In this document: positions 9,510 through 19,201 of the stretch, piece by piece
Layout of the letters: the number at the start of each line of letters is the position of its first letter
Position numbering within the stretch: the stretch's first letter is position 1
From: Litoreibacter arenae DSM 19593
GTDB taxonomy: Bacteria; Pseudomonadota; Alphaproteobacteria; Rhodobacterales; Rhodobacteraceae
Direction: 5' to 3'
Length of the DNA: 64,000 nucleotides
Assembly (NCBI RefSeq): GCF_000442275.2
Contig: NZ_KE557314.1
Span: 310,001-374,000, forward strand
The notes under the pieces: generated by a model
What the model was told of the DNA's origin: nothing
Seen by the model: the letters and a program-made list of their open reading frames with translations, nothing else
The model's database searches: none
Position numbers and translations under genes: made by a program

Positions 9510-11921
9510 ATGGTAAATAGTAAAGAAGACAATCGTAAAGCAAGCCAAACAACTTCCGACAAGCACCTCTCCAAACGCTTGATTGTTTTTGCCGATGGGA
9601 CCGGGAATGCCTTTGGGGGACGAGCGTCGAATATTTGGCGCCTATACGAAGCCATCGACAAGCGCGAAAAGGATGAACCGGCAGCAACCACTCAGCTTGC
9701 CCGATACATCCCCGGCGTGGGTACGTCGTCCATCGGGATTATTCGGATACTTGATGGTGCGACGGGGTTCGGTGTGCCTGCCAACGTCAAGGCACTCTAT
9801 CGGTTTTTGTGCTGGAATTGGGAACCCGGGGTTGAAATCTGGATGTTCGGATTCAGTCGTGGTGCATTCACGTTGCGAACACTGGCGGGGCTTATCAACT
9901 CTCAGGGGTTAATGCCGTCAAGGATTGACGGCCAAGCTGTGACACCCGCCGAGATGATGCGGAACTCGAAAGGAGCATGGCGCGCATATCGCACAAAAAC
10001 AGCACCGTTTTGGGAACCGGAACCAAAGCCCGGCAAACTAAGGTTTCGCATGAGTCCTTTGGTCTCCCTCGGGCGCGCAATCCGGGACGCGCTCGTTACC
10101 TCCAAACGCCGCCTGTTCAATCAGATGCGCCACGACACGGTGTTGGATGAGCTTCGGACAAACCAGCCCGAACGGGCCCCTGGGCAGGTGGACATTGAGT
10201 TTTTGGGCCTATTCGACACGGTCGAGGCTTATGGTGTTCCCCTCGAAGAGGTCCGCACACTTTGGGACATCTTCATCTGGCCGATCAGCTTCCGCAATCG
10301 TGTGTGCAGTCCAGCGGTGAAGAATGTGCGCCATGCGCTATCGCTGGACGAGGAACGCTTGTCGTTCCAGCCACTTCGGTTTGACCAGACAGGCAACAGA
10401 GACGAGACATCTAATGACCCAGAGATCAAAGAGGTCTGGTTTGCCGGTGTCCATTCCGATGTCGGCGGTGGCTACGCGGACGATGAGGCATCGCTCGACC
10501 CGCTGCTTTGGATGATCCGCGAGGCTGAGGCCAAGGGAATTTCCTTGATCGACAGCGAGGTTGCGGCTCTTGAAAATCGTCGAACCGCAAATGCGATTAT
10601 CCACGACTCGCGAAGCGGGCTGAAATCGGCCTACCGCTACTGGCCGCGAAAGGTTGAAAGCGGTGAAGCATTCGGAGGCGATCCTACGGTTGACGCATCG
10701 GTTGTGCAGAAAATCAAAGCCGGCAATTCAGGCTATGCTCCGATAATGTTATCTGATAAATTTCGGACGTCTGACGGGCAACTGCAATCAACGCTGCGTC
10801 GCGATCAAGACGTTGCCCGCGACGTCAAACGCTTGGTGCTGCGGAGGCGGATCGCAAACATCGCCTTTTTGGCGCTGGTCGTGTTTCTATTACTCCTCCC
10901 ATGGACGCAGGGCATTATTTGGGCCATCGCTCAACCAGATAAACCGCCTGCCAGCCTTGTGATGCCGGATAGTCTGTCATCGACTGCCCCGAAATTATTT
11001 CATCCGTGGCTTCAGGCGATCTGGACCCACCCATGGGTTTCAGTTCCAACAATCGTTACCGCGATTTTCCTTTACTTTGCAAACACATCGTTGCGCGACC
11101 GGATCAGGGACACTGCGCGGCGTTCTTGGATAAATGGCTCCATGCCGCACCCCGAAGAAAAACCATCAGACGGCGAGAGTTTCGCTCGAACTGAGGCAGA
11201 TGCCGTGGCTACTGGCTGGGTGATGTCCGGCTATAGGGTCCTGTCGGGCTGGGTGGTTCCGGCATTGCTGGCCGTCGTTATACTCTCTGGCGTAATGAAG
11301 GTGTTTCACGTAGCAGGGCTTTCGTTTGCTACTGCCACTGGAATGCTATGCGAGGCACCTGGCGAATTACGCGACGTTCAACCCGGAAGCACAATTGTGC
11401 TCGACACCGAGTTTTCCACAAGTTCGGTGTGCTGGTCCACAGGCCTATCCATGGTTCAGGGGCGCACCTATTGGATCAGCCTAGAAGAGACAGCGTCATT
11501 CGGTGATGGCGGCAATCACGTGCCTATTCGTGGTTTTGAAACCAACAAACTTGCCTTTGTAATTGGAAAAATTTTTCGACGCGAAGACACAAGCTGGTTC
11601 AGGCCGGTTGCACAGATTGGAGAGACGGGCGCATCCATCGCTCCCTTGGATGACTATTCCGGTAGCGCACCCGAATTTGTCAATAAATTCAAAGAACAAA
11701 TTTCGGAGGAAAAAAGACCGTGTGGCTTAGCGCCGGGGCGGACATCCACAGGCAAAACTCTGACGGCTCGCTTTCAAGCTGAGGCCAGCGGGCCATTGTT
11801 CTTGTATGTGAATGACGCGATCTTCTGGCCTTGGACCAAGCTTTACAGCAACAACACAGGCTGCGCGCGCGTGATCGTTAGTGCCGAAGCGCCGAAGATT
11901 TCCGATTGGTTGTCCAAGTAG
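9510..11921 (+). CDS. DUF2235 serine hydrolase with C-terminal membrane segments
   Basis: 803 residues. The N-terminal 440 residues form a DUF2235 (Tle1-like) alpha/beta hydrolase: LIVFADGTGN with Asp29, the nucleophile elbow GFSRGAFTLR with Ser116, and a GVHSDVGGGYAD block supplying the acid/His region. Relatives include type VI secretion phospholipases and uncharacterised membrane hydrolases. About three hydrophobic segments follow (near 448-468, 505-528 and 580-605), then a soluble C-terminal domain of about 190 residues that I do not recognise. There is no signal peptide. The membrane anchoring argues against a simply secreted effector and suggests an inner-membrane enzyme acting on lipids. 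It is the first of three large same-strand hydrolase genes but is separated from the next by 720 bases. Confidence 0.8.
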   Translation: MVNSKEDNRKASQTTSDKHLSKRLIVFADGTGNAFGGRASNIWRLYEAIDKREKDEPAATTQLARYIPGVGTSSIGIIRILDGATGFGVPANVKALYRFLCWNWEPGVEIWMFGFSRGAFTLRTLAGLINSQGLMPSRIDGQAVTPAEMMRNSKGAWRAYRTKTAPFWEPEPKPGKLRFRMSPLVSLGRAIRDALVTSKRRLFNQMRHDTVLDELRTNQPERAPGQVDIEFLGLFDTVEAYGVPLEEVRTLWDIFIWPISFRNRVCSPAVKNVRHALSLDEERLSFQPLRFDQTGNRDETSNDPEIKEVWFAGVHSDVGGGYADDEASLDPLLWMIREAEAKGISLIDSEVAALENRRTANAIIHDSRSGLKSAYRYWPRKVESGEAFGGDPTVDASVVQKIKAGNSGYAPIMLSDKFRTSDGQLQSTLRRDQDVARDVKRLVLRRRIANIAFLALVVFLLLLPWTQGIIWAIAQPDKPPASLVMPDSLSSTAPKLFHPWLQAIWTHPWVSVPTIVTAIFLYFANTSLRDRIRDTARRSWINGSMPHPEEKPSDGESFARTEADAVATGWVMSGYRVLSGWVVPALLAVVILSGVMKVFHVAGLSFATATGMLCEAPGELRDVQPGSTIVLDTEFSTSSVCWSTGLSMVQGRTYWISLEETASFGDGGNHVPIRGFETNKLAFVIGKIFRREDTSWFRPVAQIGETGASIAPLDDYSGSAPEFVNKFKEQISEEKRPCGLAPGRTSTGKTLTARFQAEASGPLFLYVNDAIFWPWTKLYSNNTGCARVIVSAEAPKISDWLSK

Positions 11922-12641
11922 TGATATTGACTGAAAAAGCAGTAGTTTAGGAATGCGGCGATCTGTATTTCTCACGCCAATCTCAGCTTCTATTGGCAGC
12001 AAACGGCAGACTATTTTATCGGCTGCTTAGGATCACTGAAAGTCATAGCTCCGCAAATTCACTTTGAATATTGCCGATTCTGACTTATGTTTGGCGATCA
12101 TGAGTGGGGAGTTTGTATGAAATATATCTAATCACTTCCGCAACTGTTTACCTTGAATACTTGTCTCGGCAAGCGTGTTTCAACTTGTTATGGCCAGTGC
12201 TCCGATGGCTTGACTGTAACGGCATGAGTTAATGAAGTTGTTATTTGGTATACACCAAGTAAACGCCTGCGAAGCGACATTCTGAGTAGCGGAAGCGTTC
12301 TGGGCTAATGCACTTTGGGCATGCTTTCTATACAAATAGAAAAAATCTGCTTTCACATTTTAATTCTGGCAGACCTTGGTCAATTTTCATTGTGACTATT
12401 GCAGATGTTTTCTCAACGCCCTCGCCCCGCGACGGGTATTTTGGCTACAAGATTTCCCTAGGGCCTTTAGAGCATCATTCCTTATCAACTATCGCGCTGA
12501 CGGCTCGGCCAATTCACTATCAGCACTTTTCAGACAATTAAATGCAGCCTCAATTTTATGCCACACAAACTTTTGGGTGAATCTCCCGCATCATAATACC
12601 GACGATATGAGCTATCTGCAATTGGCGTAGGGGTTTTGAAA
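11922..12641. other. Intergenic region, 720 bases
   Basis: An AT-rich stretch between the DUF2235 and protease genes. Short open frames here have no credible start or composition. No hairpin-plus-T terminator, repeat or RNA gene was recognised. It must contain a promoter for the downstream gene unless the three genes are read through. Confidence 0.4.
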
Positions 12642-14861
12642 ATGAATTTTGAAAAATCAATCAAAGAAACCTCCGTCCGCGCAGATTGGATCGATCTGCG
12701 CGATCAGCACTATATCCCTAATCTATCGGTTCTGCGTGATGCTGCCTCACTTGATCCGAAATTGATCCCACTTGATGCAAAAACCAATTTACACACACTT
12801 AGATATGGCGTCCGAAATCAGGGCAGTAGTGGGCGATGTGTCGGGTTCGCACTGGCCAATCTGATAGACATCCAGCGCAATTTACAATGGCTTCGCCGTC
12901 CTGAAAATGCGTCCGCCGCATTGCCTGATGACAACAAACCTTTTCTGCCCGACATCGTCAGCGCCGACATGCTATACCGCATGGCGTTTTTCCATGACCG
13001 CTATCCCGATCTGGAAGATGAGACCACCCAATCCATTGAAGGCGTGCGCACCCTGCGGTCTGCAATCAAGGGTTTCTACCATCATGGCGTATGTATGGAC
13101 TGGCCGTTTGCCGAAGGCACCATTGATCAGGATCGCTGGCAAAGCAGCTGTTTCAATGAACTTAGCCTCGACGGGGCGCGATTGTTTCCGACCGTCGATC
13201 AGGCGAAATCCGCTCGCAACGTGGGGCTAGGGGCATACTTCCGGCTAGCATCCGTTCTCAACCATTTTCACACCGCCCTGAACGACGCCGAGGCGGTGCT
13301 GACGACTGCCAATATTCATGATGGATGGGCCGATCCAAACCCCGATCAAGGTGGCTTTATCACGTGGCCGCCCAAGCAAGGCATTAGCGGCACTCATGCA
13401 TTTGTGCTCACCGGCTATGACGAAAACGGCTTTCATGTTCTGAATTCGTGGGGTCCCGAATGGGGAGGCTACAAAAAGCAGGCCGGCATTGCGCTTTGGT
13501 CATATGCTGATTGGGCCCAGAATGTTGTTGATAGCTGGGTCCTGCGTCTGGCCGTTTATGCGCCGTCCGCATTCGGGGCTTCCATCGGCGAGAAGGGCAT
13601 AAAGGGGATCCATGGAAAAATCCAATCCGGCTCCACGCCCTGCTCTGAGCTGGTGGGCCATTACATGCATCTTGATGACGGGTTTCAGGTGTCAACCGGA
13701 TCTTACCCTTCATTTTCAGATGGCTGGAGCCATACGCGTCGCTACCTTGAGAAGCAGTTCGACCCTAAGGCTAGCGCTGAGGAGAAAGCAAAAAGCTACA
13801 AAGGCGTTTTGGTCTGGATACCCGGCAGCCTGGAGGGGACCAAGAGTGCCTTTGATGCGGCCGTTCAGCGCAAAAATATCATCAAAGGTCTCGACCTTTA
13901 TCCCTACTCGATATTCTGGTGCAACAACTTCGTCGAGAAGTCGATAGAGGTTCTTCAAGGCCTCTTCGACAGTTGCGAGGCGCAAGCCGGCTCCGATGCA
14001 GCCCATCTTGATGATCTGATAGAAAGCCGCGTGCGCGGTGTCGGACGGGCGTTTTGGCGGGATATCGAAATGGGGGCACGCCGCGCTGTGCGAGGCAGCG
14101 GCGAGTTGCCATATGAACCCGCCGAGCTAGACAAATTGGAACGTATCAAGCAGGGTTTTGCAAAGCTTTGCATCCTTGATCTCATCAAGCTGAGGCATGA
14201 AACCGGCTGCGAAGTTCATATTGTCGCCGAGGGAGCGGGTGCACTGATGGTGCACGAAATACTCAGCGCGCTCGACGAAGATTCCGAAGCAAATGACCGC
14301 GCCCATAGCGAGCATGCAAACTGGCGCAAACACGCGATATTCGACACACTCCATCTTGTGCACCCCGCCATCGGAATGCCGCGCGCCGAGAAGCTACTGA
14401 TCCCTTTCATAGATGCAATGAACGGTCCTGTTAAAGGCACCAAGCGCCGTAAAAAATCGTCGGCCAAGGCGCGCGTGCGCTCGGTGCTTAAAGCCGAAAG
14501 CGATCCGCGCGCCCGAATTTACATCCCCGAGCAGGATCTGGAAGACCGCATACATTTCGGAAGCTACGGCAAATCCATTATCCACCTTGTCTCGCGCGCA
14601 TTTGAGGACCGGTATGTCGCGTCATCAAATTCGAAGGACAACGACGTGCCGATATTCAGTGACGCACGGCCTTTTCTTGGCATGGCCAAGATTGCGGAGG
14701 ATGCAGATTTCAGCGCTCGCGGCGCATTATTTCAGCTGAATGACATCTCATCGCCGACCCGCGATCACGACCGCATTTCACAAGTAGAATTGAACACGGA
14801 CCAGACCATCACCAACGACATTTTCGAGGCAATCCAACGCTACCGCACTGCAAAGAAATAA
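12642..14861 (+). CDS. Papain-like (C1) protease with inactive alpha/beta-hydrolase-like domain
   Basis: 739 residues from ATG at 12642 (GTAGGGG upstream); the in-frame TTG at 12636 is less likely. The N-terminal 290 residues are a C1 peptidase: RNQGSSGRCVGFALA with catalytic Cys66, GTHAFVLTGYD with His252, and VLNSWGPEWGGY with Asn268. There is no signal peptide or obvious propeptide. The region from about 340 to 640 resembles an alpha/beta hydrolase: GVLVWIPGSLEG as first strand-turn, and VHIVAEGAGALMVHEIL at the nucleophile elbow. Where relatives have H-S-x-G, this protein has E530-G531-A-G, so the Ser nucleophile is missing. The last 100 residues are unassigned. It lies 21 bases before the caspase fusion gene, which has a strong AAGGAG site, so the two form an operon. 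Confidence 0.82.
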   Translation: MNFEKSIKETSVRADWIDLRDQHYIPNLSVLRDAASLDPKLIPLDAKTNLHTLRYGVRNQGSSGRCVGFALANLIDIQRNLQWLRRPENASAALPDDNKPFLPDIVSADMLYRMAFFHDRYPDLEDETTQSIEGVRTLRSAIKGFYHHGVCMDWPFAEGTIDQDRWQSSCFNELSLDGARLFPTVDQAKSARNVGLGAYFRLASVLNHFHTALNDAEAVLTTANIHDGWADPNPDQGGFITWPPKQGISGTHAFVLTGYDENGFHVLNSWGPEWGGYKKQAGIALWSYADWAQNVVDSWVLRLAVYAPSAFGASIGEKGIKGIHGKIQSGSTPCSELVGHYMHLDDGFQVSTGSYPSFSDGWSHTRRYLEKQFDPKASAEEKAKSYKGVLVWIPGSLEGTKSAFDAAVQRKNIIKGLDLYPYSIFWCNNFVEKSIEVLQGLFDSCEAQAGSDAAHLDDLIESRVRGVGRAFWRDIEMGARRAVRGSGELPYEPAELDKLERIKQGFAKLCILDLIKLRHETGCEVHIVAEGAGALMVHEILSALDEDSEANDRAHSEHANWRKHAIFDTLHLVHPAIGMPRAEKLLIPFIDAMNGPVKGTKRRKKSSAKARVRSVLKAESDPRARIYIPEQDLEDRIHFGSYGKSIIHLVSRAFEDRYVASSNSKDNDVPIFSDARPFLGMAKIAEDADFSARGALFQLNDISSPTRDHDRISQVELNTDQTITNDIFEAIQRYRTAKK

Positions 14862-14882
14862 ACAGATTCCAAGGAGTTGATC

Positions 14883-17800
14883 ATGGGAAAGATTACAGTC
14901 GAACAACTTATGGCAAAAATGTCCGACCTAAGTGCTGACGACGATGCGCTGGCGGAATATTTCATAGTGGACGAAGAGAACTCCGGACCTTTCGCGCCAC
15001 GCCTGAAACTCAATCCGGCCACGGTGCAGATACCTCGCGGCGCAGATGCGGGCGAACGATCTGCAATGGCGATGAACTCCGCCAATTGGTTGGCACGATG
15101 GCACCGCAAAGGACGCTACCAACAGAAGATTGCTGCGGGCTATGATGGCCCACGTATCGTCTCGGAGGGTGACAGTTGGTTTCAATACCCCGTCCTGCTG
15201 ACTGACACGATTGATTACCTGATGAAGCCCTACGCAGTCTACTCGCTTGGTGCTGCAGGTGATCTGCTTAAGAGCATGGCCGACAAGCAGGAATACGTTG
15301 CTGCCATTCGCGAAACCGGTGCAGAAATTTTGCTGCTGTCGGGTGGGGGAAACGACTTGGTGGCCGGTGGGGCATTGGCCTCCCATCTGGAGGAATTTGA
15401 CCCGGATTTGATGCCTCAAGATTATCTTCTGCCATCGTTTCATGCCCTGCTTGACGATGCGCTCAAGCACTACGGCCGGATGTTCACGCAGGTGCACCAA
15501 CTGTTCCCACATGTCAGCATTTTGTGCCACGGCTACGATTATCCCGTTCCGAACAAAGACCGCTGGCTGGGCAAGCCGATGGAGGCTCGTGGTATTCGGG
15601 ACAAGTCACTTCAAAAAGCCGTCGCCCGCTGCATGATGGACGAATTCAACCGCAGGTTGCGCCGTGCGGCCAAAGCCATGCCGAATGTTACCTATATCGA
15701 CTGTCGCAATACCGTGGGCGATCATCGCTGGCATGATGGCTTGCACCCGGACAATGGTGGTTACGCAGATGTCGCTCGAAAATTTGCGCGCGAGATAACC
15801 AAAATCGCCAATGCACGTAGCGGTCCAAGTCAGATAATCAGCGGCCCGTTCGGGACTGCGTCCGAGCTGTCACGCGCCATGCAAGCTCCGGCTGTTATTG
15901 CTGGCGGTGCCCCTAAAGGGATTTCGCTTCACGTGGGTCTGAACACCGTCGACCCCGCACATTATGATGGCTGGGACGGTCATCTCAAGGCCTGCGAGGC
16001 AGACGCTCATGCCATGCTAGAACTTGCCAGCAGTGAAGGTTTTTCGCCTGAACAGCTGCTGACGCAAGACGCCACCCGCGGGGCCGTTGTCGATCACATC
16101 AAAAAAGCCGCCAGCGATCTGAAAGCGGGCGATATGTTCTTATTTACAGTCTCGGCGCATGGCGGGCGTTTGCCGGACTTCAATCAAGACGAAGACCACG
16201 ATGGCGACATCAAAATGGACGAGACCCTGTGTCTCTACGATTTCCAAATAGCCGACGACGAACTCTATATGCTCTGGTCCGAATTCAAGCCCGGCGTGCG
16301 CGTTCTGATGGTTCCGGACACCTGTCATTCCGGCTCTATGGCGCGGATGGGCAGTGCGTCTTTGCCTATGCAATTATGGGGCCGCGTAATCGAAACCAGC
16401 CCTGCCAGCCGCGCAATGCCGCGTTACGTCGAGGAGCGGGTGTGGCGCGCCAACGAGGCCGCTTATCGCACAGCGTCAAAGTCCTATAGTGCTCTCAAAG
16501 AGAGCGTGATGATGTCGCCATTGTCGTCGCCAATCAGGGCCTCCGTCCTTAACCTCGGGGCGTGCAAGGACGAACAATTTGCCATGGATGGCGACCAGAA
16601 TGGCGCGTTCACGGGCGCACTTCTCGGTACATGGGATGGTGGTCGGTTCTCTGGCGGCTACCACGCATTCCGCTCGGAAATCGAGGCGCGGATCGGCAGC
16701 CCGTCTCAAACGCCTCAGCTATTCGAAAAACTGCTGCGCGAGCCGAATTTCGTGAATGAACGTCCCTTTACGCTTCAGCCTCATCAGCACAACACCGCCA
16801 ATACGGCTACATCAGCGCCGCCTGTCTCGTCGCCAGGCGCATCTCAGGTCGATGATACAGAGGGCGATGAAAACGACCCACTGGCAGATGCCGAAGTCTC
16901 CAACATTTTCGAAGCCAAATCGCGCGGTGCCGGCCTGCGTTCATCCGCAGCTTTGGGTTGGTCGGACTACGCAGATTTCGACGGGTTCATCAAATCACTG
17001 GGCCTCAAGAATTTCGCAACCGACGAGTTCCTGATCCTTGGCGGCAGTCACAACGATGCAGGGAGTGCCTGCGCGGGCAAGAACACTTACCCTCTACGCG
17101 GGCTATGGACGAATATCGCCAAGACAGCTCAGGTACTCGATCACCTCAGGGACCGCTTAGGCAAACCGATTGCCATAACCAACGCCTATCGCGCGCCCGC
17201 CTACAATGCGTGCATCGGCGGGGCGGCAAGTAGCCAGCATATGAAGTTCACCGCGCTGGATTTCAAAGTGTCGGGCATGTCTGCACCTGATGTGGCGCAG
17301 GCTCTGCGTTGGTTGCGGGACAAGGAAGGCTTCTTCAAAGGCGGCATCGGGCGCTACAACGGCTTCACCCATGTAGATACACGAGGTCATAACGCGACTT
17401 GGCCCAAGGCCTTTGCCAATTCAAACAGTCCCGCCAGTTCCCCGCTTCTGGAGCGGGAACCGCGTGACCTGACCGAGCGGCTGGCGCTCATCAACTCGAC
17501 CCAGCTTGCCGCCCCACGTGGAGGTATGACGCGCAGTGCGAAAACGTCGTCGTCCTTCGCGGCCCCGGCGACGCGTTCAGGCGACCCGTTTGATCCAGAG
17601 TCCCAGGTCGCCACCCATCAGCAGAACCTCAAGGCCGCCGTCAGCGCCTCCAGCGTCATTTCCTTCGTGGAAAACCTGACGCCGGGCCAAAAAGAGGACG
17701 TGCTGCTGTCGACCCTGTTCGCCCAACGCGCCGCCGACGCCAAGGCCGATCCGATCAAGTCTCGCGAGACGTGGTTCGCCGTCTACACCAAGGTGTTATC

Positions 17801-18269
17801 GGCACTTGGCTGGGTGCGGGAAAACACCCCGTTTGAGGCGTCTCACAAAATGCAGGCACAGGGCAGCTTTGACCAGGTCATCCTGACCACTTTGGCTCAG
17901 ATCGCCACGGGCAATCAGTTCAAGATCATAGAGAGCGCAATCGAGGCGCTACGCGGGCTGACGGACGATGATGGCAAAATCAAACTGTTCGATCTGGAAA
18001 CCTCCAGCACAAAGGGGGGCAACTTCCAAATCGGCAGTGCCGAGGCAACCGGGGATGTGATAAGCATGGCCATTGGTGCCTTCAACTTCAGCTATCTCGA
18101 CAAAAAACAAAACATACTCTTCGTGTCCTGGGGCAAGAACGAGCTGGACTACTGGCTGTCGGCGCAGCAGATGACGCTAAGCCCTACGATCTACGACGAT
18201 GTCCGCGACATCGTGAAATCAAAACTCGCGGACACAAGGCGAACGCTGATCGCTGATATTGAGATCTAG
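14883..18269 (+). CDS. SGNH hydrolase - caspase-like - M15 peptidase fusion
   Basis: 1128 residues from ATG at 14883 with AAGGAG six bases upstream. Domain 1 (about 85-315) is a GDSL/SGNH hydrolase: GDSW with Ser98, GGGNDL, and HDGLHPD with Asp285 and His288. Domain 2 (about 345-640) is a caspase-like (C14) peptidase: SAHGG with His426, PDTCHSGS with Cys481, and an internal acidic NQDEDHDGD loop. A low-complexity linker follows (about 640-690). Domain 3 (about 690-840) is an M15A-type zinc peptidase: AYRAPAYN, SQHMKFTALDFKV with His786 and Asp793, and FTHVDTRG with His830. The C-terminal 290 residues are unassigned. There is no signal peptide. All three active sites look intact. Joining ester hydrolysis, caspase-type proteolysis and peptidoglycan-type cleavage in one chain is unusual; a lytic or toxic effector role is inference. 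Confidence 0.85.
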   Translation: MGKITVEQLMAKMSDLSADDDALAEYFIVDEENSGPFAPRLKLNPATVQIPRGADAGERSAMAMNSANWLARWHRKGRYQQKIAAGYDGPRIVSEGDSWFQYPVLLTDTIDYLMKPYAVYSLGAAGDLLKSMADKQEYVAAIRETGAEILLLSGGGNDLVAGGALASHLEEFDPDLMPQDYLLPSFHALLDDALKHYGRMFTQVHQLFPHVSILCHGYDYPVPNKDRWLGKPMEARGIRDKSLQKAVARCMMDEFNRRLRRAAKAMPNVTYIDCRNTVGDHRWHDGLHPDNGGYADVARKFAREITKIANARSGPSQIISGPFGTASELSRAMQAPAVIAGGAPKGISLHVGLNTVDPAHYDGWDGHLKACEADAHAMLELASSEGFSPEQLLTQDATRGAVVDHIKKAASDLKAGDMFLFTVSAHGGRLPDFNQDEDHDGDIKMDETLCLYDFQIADDELYMLWSEFKPGVRVLMVPDTCHSGSMARMGSASLPMQLWGRVIETSPASRAMPRYVEERVWRANEAAYRTASKSYSALKESVMMSPLSSPIRASVLNLGACKDEQFAMDGDQNGAFTGALLGTWDGGRFSGGYHAFRSEIEARIGSPSQTPQLFEKLLREPNFVNERPFTLQPHQHNTANTATSAPPVSSPGASQVDDTEGDENDPLADAEVSNIFEAKSRGAGLRSSAALGWSDYADFDGFIKSLGLKNFATDEFLILGGSHNDAGSACAGKNTYPLRGLWTNIAKTAQVLDHLRDRLGKPIAITNAYRAPAYNACIGGAASSQHMKFTALDFKVSGMSAPDVAQALRWLRDKEGFFKGGIGRYNGFTHVDTRGHNATWPKAFANSNSPASSPLLEREPRDLTERLALINSTQLAAPRGGMTRSAKTSSSFAAPATRSGDPFDPESQVATHQQNLKAAVSASSVISFVENLTPGQKEDVLLSTLFAQRAADAKADPIKSRETWFAVYTKVLSALGWVRENTPFEASHKMQAQGSFDQVILTTLAQIATGNQFKIIESAIEALRGLTDDDGKIKLFDLETSSTKGGNFQIGSAEATGDVISMAIGAFNFSYLDKKQNILFVSWGKNELDYWLSAQQMTLSPTIYDDVRDIVKSKLADTRRTLIADIEI

Positions 18270-18273
18270 TGGT

Positions 18274-18296
18274 GGGTATTGAACGGGATAATACCC
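18274..18296 (+). terminator. Hairpin after the caspase-fusion gene
   Basis: A 7-bp perfect stem (GGGTATT / AATACCC) with a 9-base loop begins 5 bases after the stop codon. There is no T-run behind it, so it may be a weak or Rho-assisted terminator or an mRNA-end stabiliser. Confidence 0.4.
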
Positions 18297-18564
18297 GACA
18301 ATCGCGAAGGCAGAGGTGATGGGATGCGCTGCGATCGGCATGTTCCGGCTATGAGGCCTGACGGTTATCAGAATCCATGGCAGGGCATCGCCACTAGACC
18401 CGTGTTCGAATGTGAGGGTTTGCTTGAATAGTACAGAGACGAGTGGGGCCAGGGGTGTTACCAGCTACCCCAATAAAAATGGTTTTCTTCGCCTACCGAT
18501 GAACAAGTCTTCTGGTGTGGCCGCTGCCGTCCGGCAACTGGGGCTTTTGACTTCAAGCCTAGTA

Positions 18565-18855
18565 TCAAACGTCCGCTACGATTTGGCCCTTCATCTCCCC
18601 GGTCATCCGAGTTCGGTCCTCTTTGTGAACGGATCTCCGCACCTCGTCGATTTTCAATTCAGCCGCGTCCCTCGTGGCCTTGTCGGGCCATTCAGTGATG
18701 GCAGCACTGGTTCGGTTGCTGGTGCGAATTACCGTCACCCGGCTTGCCCCAAAACCTTTCAGGGCGGGCAGACGCTTTTCCTCGATAGCGCGAAGGAAGA
18801 TGTCGTAATCAATACCGTCTTCGATTTCCCATGTCGTAATTGTCACGTAGCTCAT
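18565..18855 (-). CDS. Small conserved protein, likely dimeric alpha/beta barrel
   Basis: 96 residues from ATG at 18855, preceded by a strong GGAGGAG site; the upstream GTG belongs to that site. The sequence SYVTITTWEIEDGIDYDIF, then GASRVTVIRTSNRTSAAITEWPD, suggests a beta-alpha-beta ferredoxin-like fold of the kind found in dimeric alpha/beta-barrel proteins. No catalytic motif or membrane segment. It stands alone between the hydrolase cassette and a degraded region; function unknown. Confidence 0.65.
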   Translation of the reverse strand: MSYVTITTWEIEDGIDYDIFLRAIEEKRLPALKGFGASRVTVIRTSNRTSAAITEWPDKATRDAAELKIDEVRRSVHKEDRTRMTGEMKGQIVADV

Positions 18856-19064
18856 AATCTCCTCCACTCGTTGCTATGCCAGTCTACCACAAACACGGCG
18901 CATCGCTTAGCTTCGTTTCCTACGCAGGCCATGGATCCACTAATACAAAGACGGCTTTGCTGCTTCTGACCTCGGAATTTGATGACTACTCAGGCGCGAA
19001 ATATAACCAGAACCGCTCAAGTGGGGTATTTTTGCGAACAGCTGTGTCGTAAATTCTCAAGCCA

Positions 19065-19201
19065 GTGATAGAGAAGCATTTGCATCGACACGCCGTAGAA
19101 GAGATTGTCGGCCTCAGCCGGAGCCCCTCTATAACAAGATTAGCCGAGGTGAATTCCCTCGCCGCTTGCCTATTGTGATCGAGCCCCAGTCAGGCGCATA
19201 G
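19065..19201 (+). pseudogene. AlpA-like excisionase/regulator remnant
   Basis: A 45-codon reading frame beginning GTG at 19065. It contains VEEIVGLSRSPLYNKISRGEFPRR, quoted here only in part because the helix-turn-helix portion (VGLSRSPLYNKI, SRGEFPR) matches the AlpA family of prophage regulators closely. The usual C-terminal WxxxEIDAWI segment is absent and the N-terminus lacks the LLRLPEV start, so it looks like a fragment. No integrase is seen nearby. It suggests that 18.9-19.8 kb is the scar of an old mobile element. Confidence 0.5.

Noticed and set aside
18412-18969. A 185-codon plus-strand frame
   Set aside because: Covers the opposite strand of the small protein at 18565-18855, which has a strong ribosome site and better composition.
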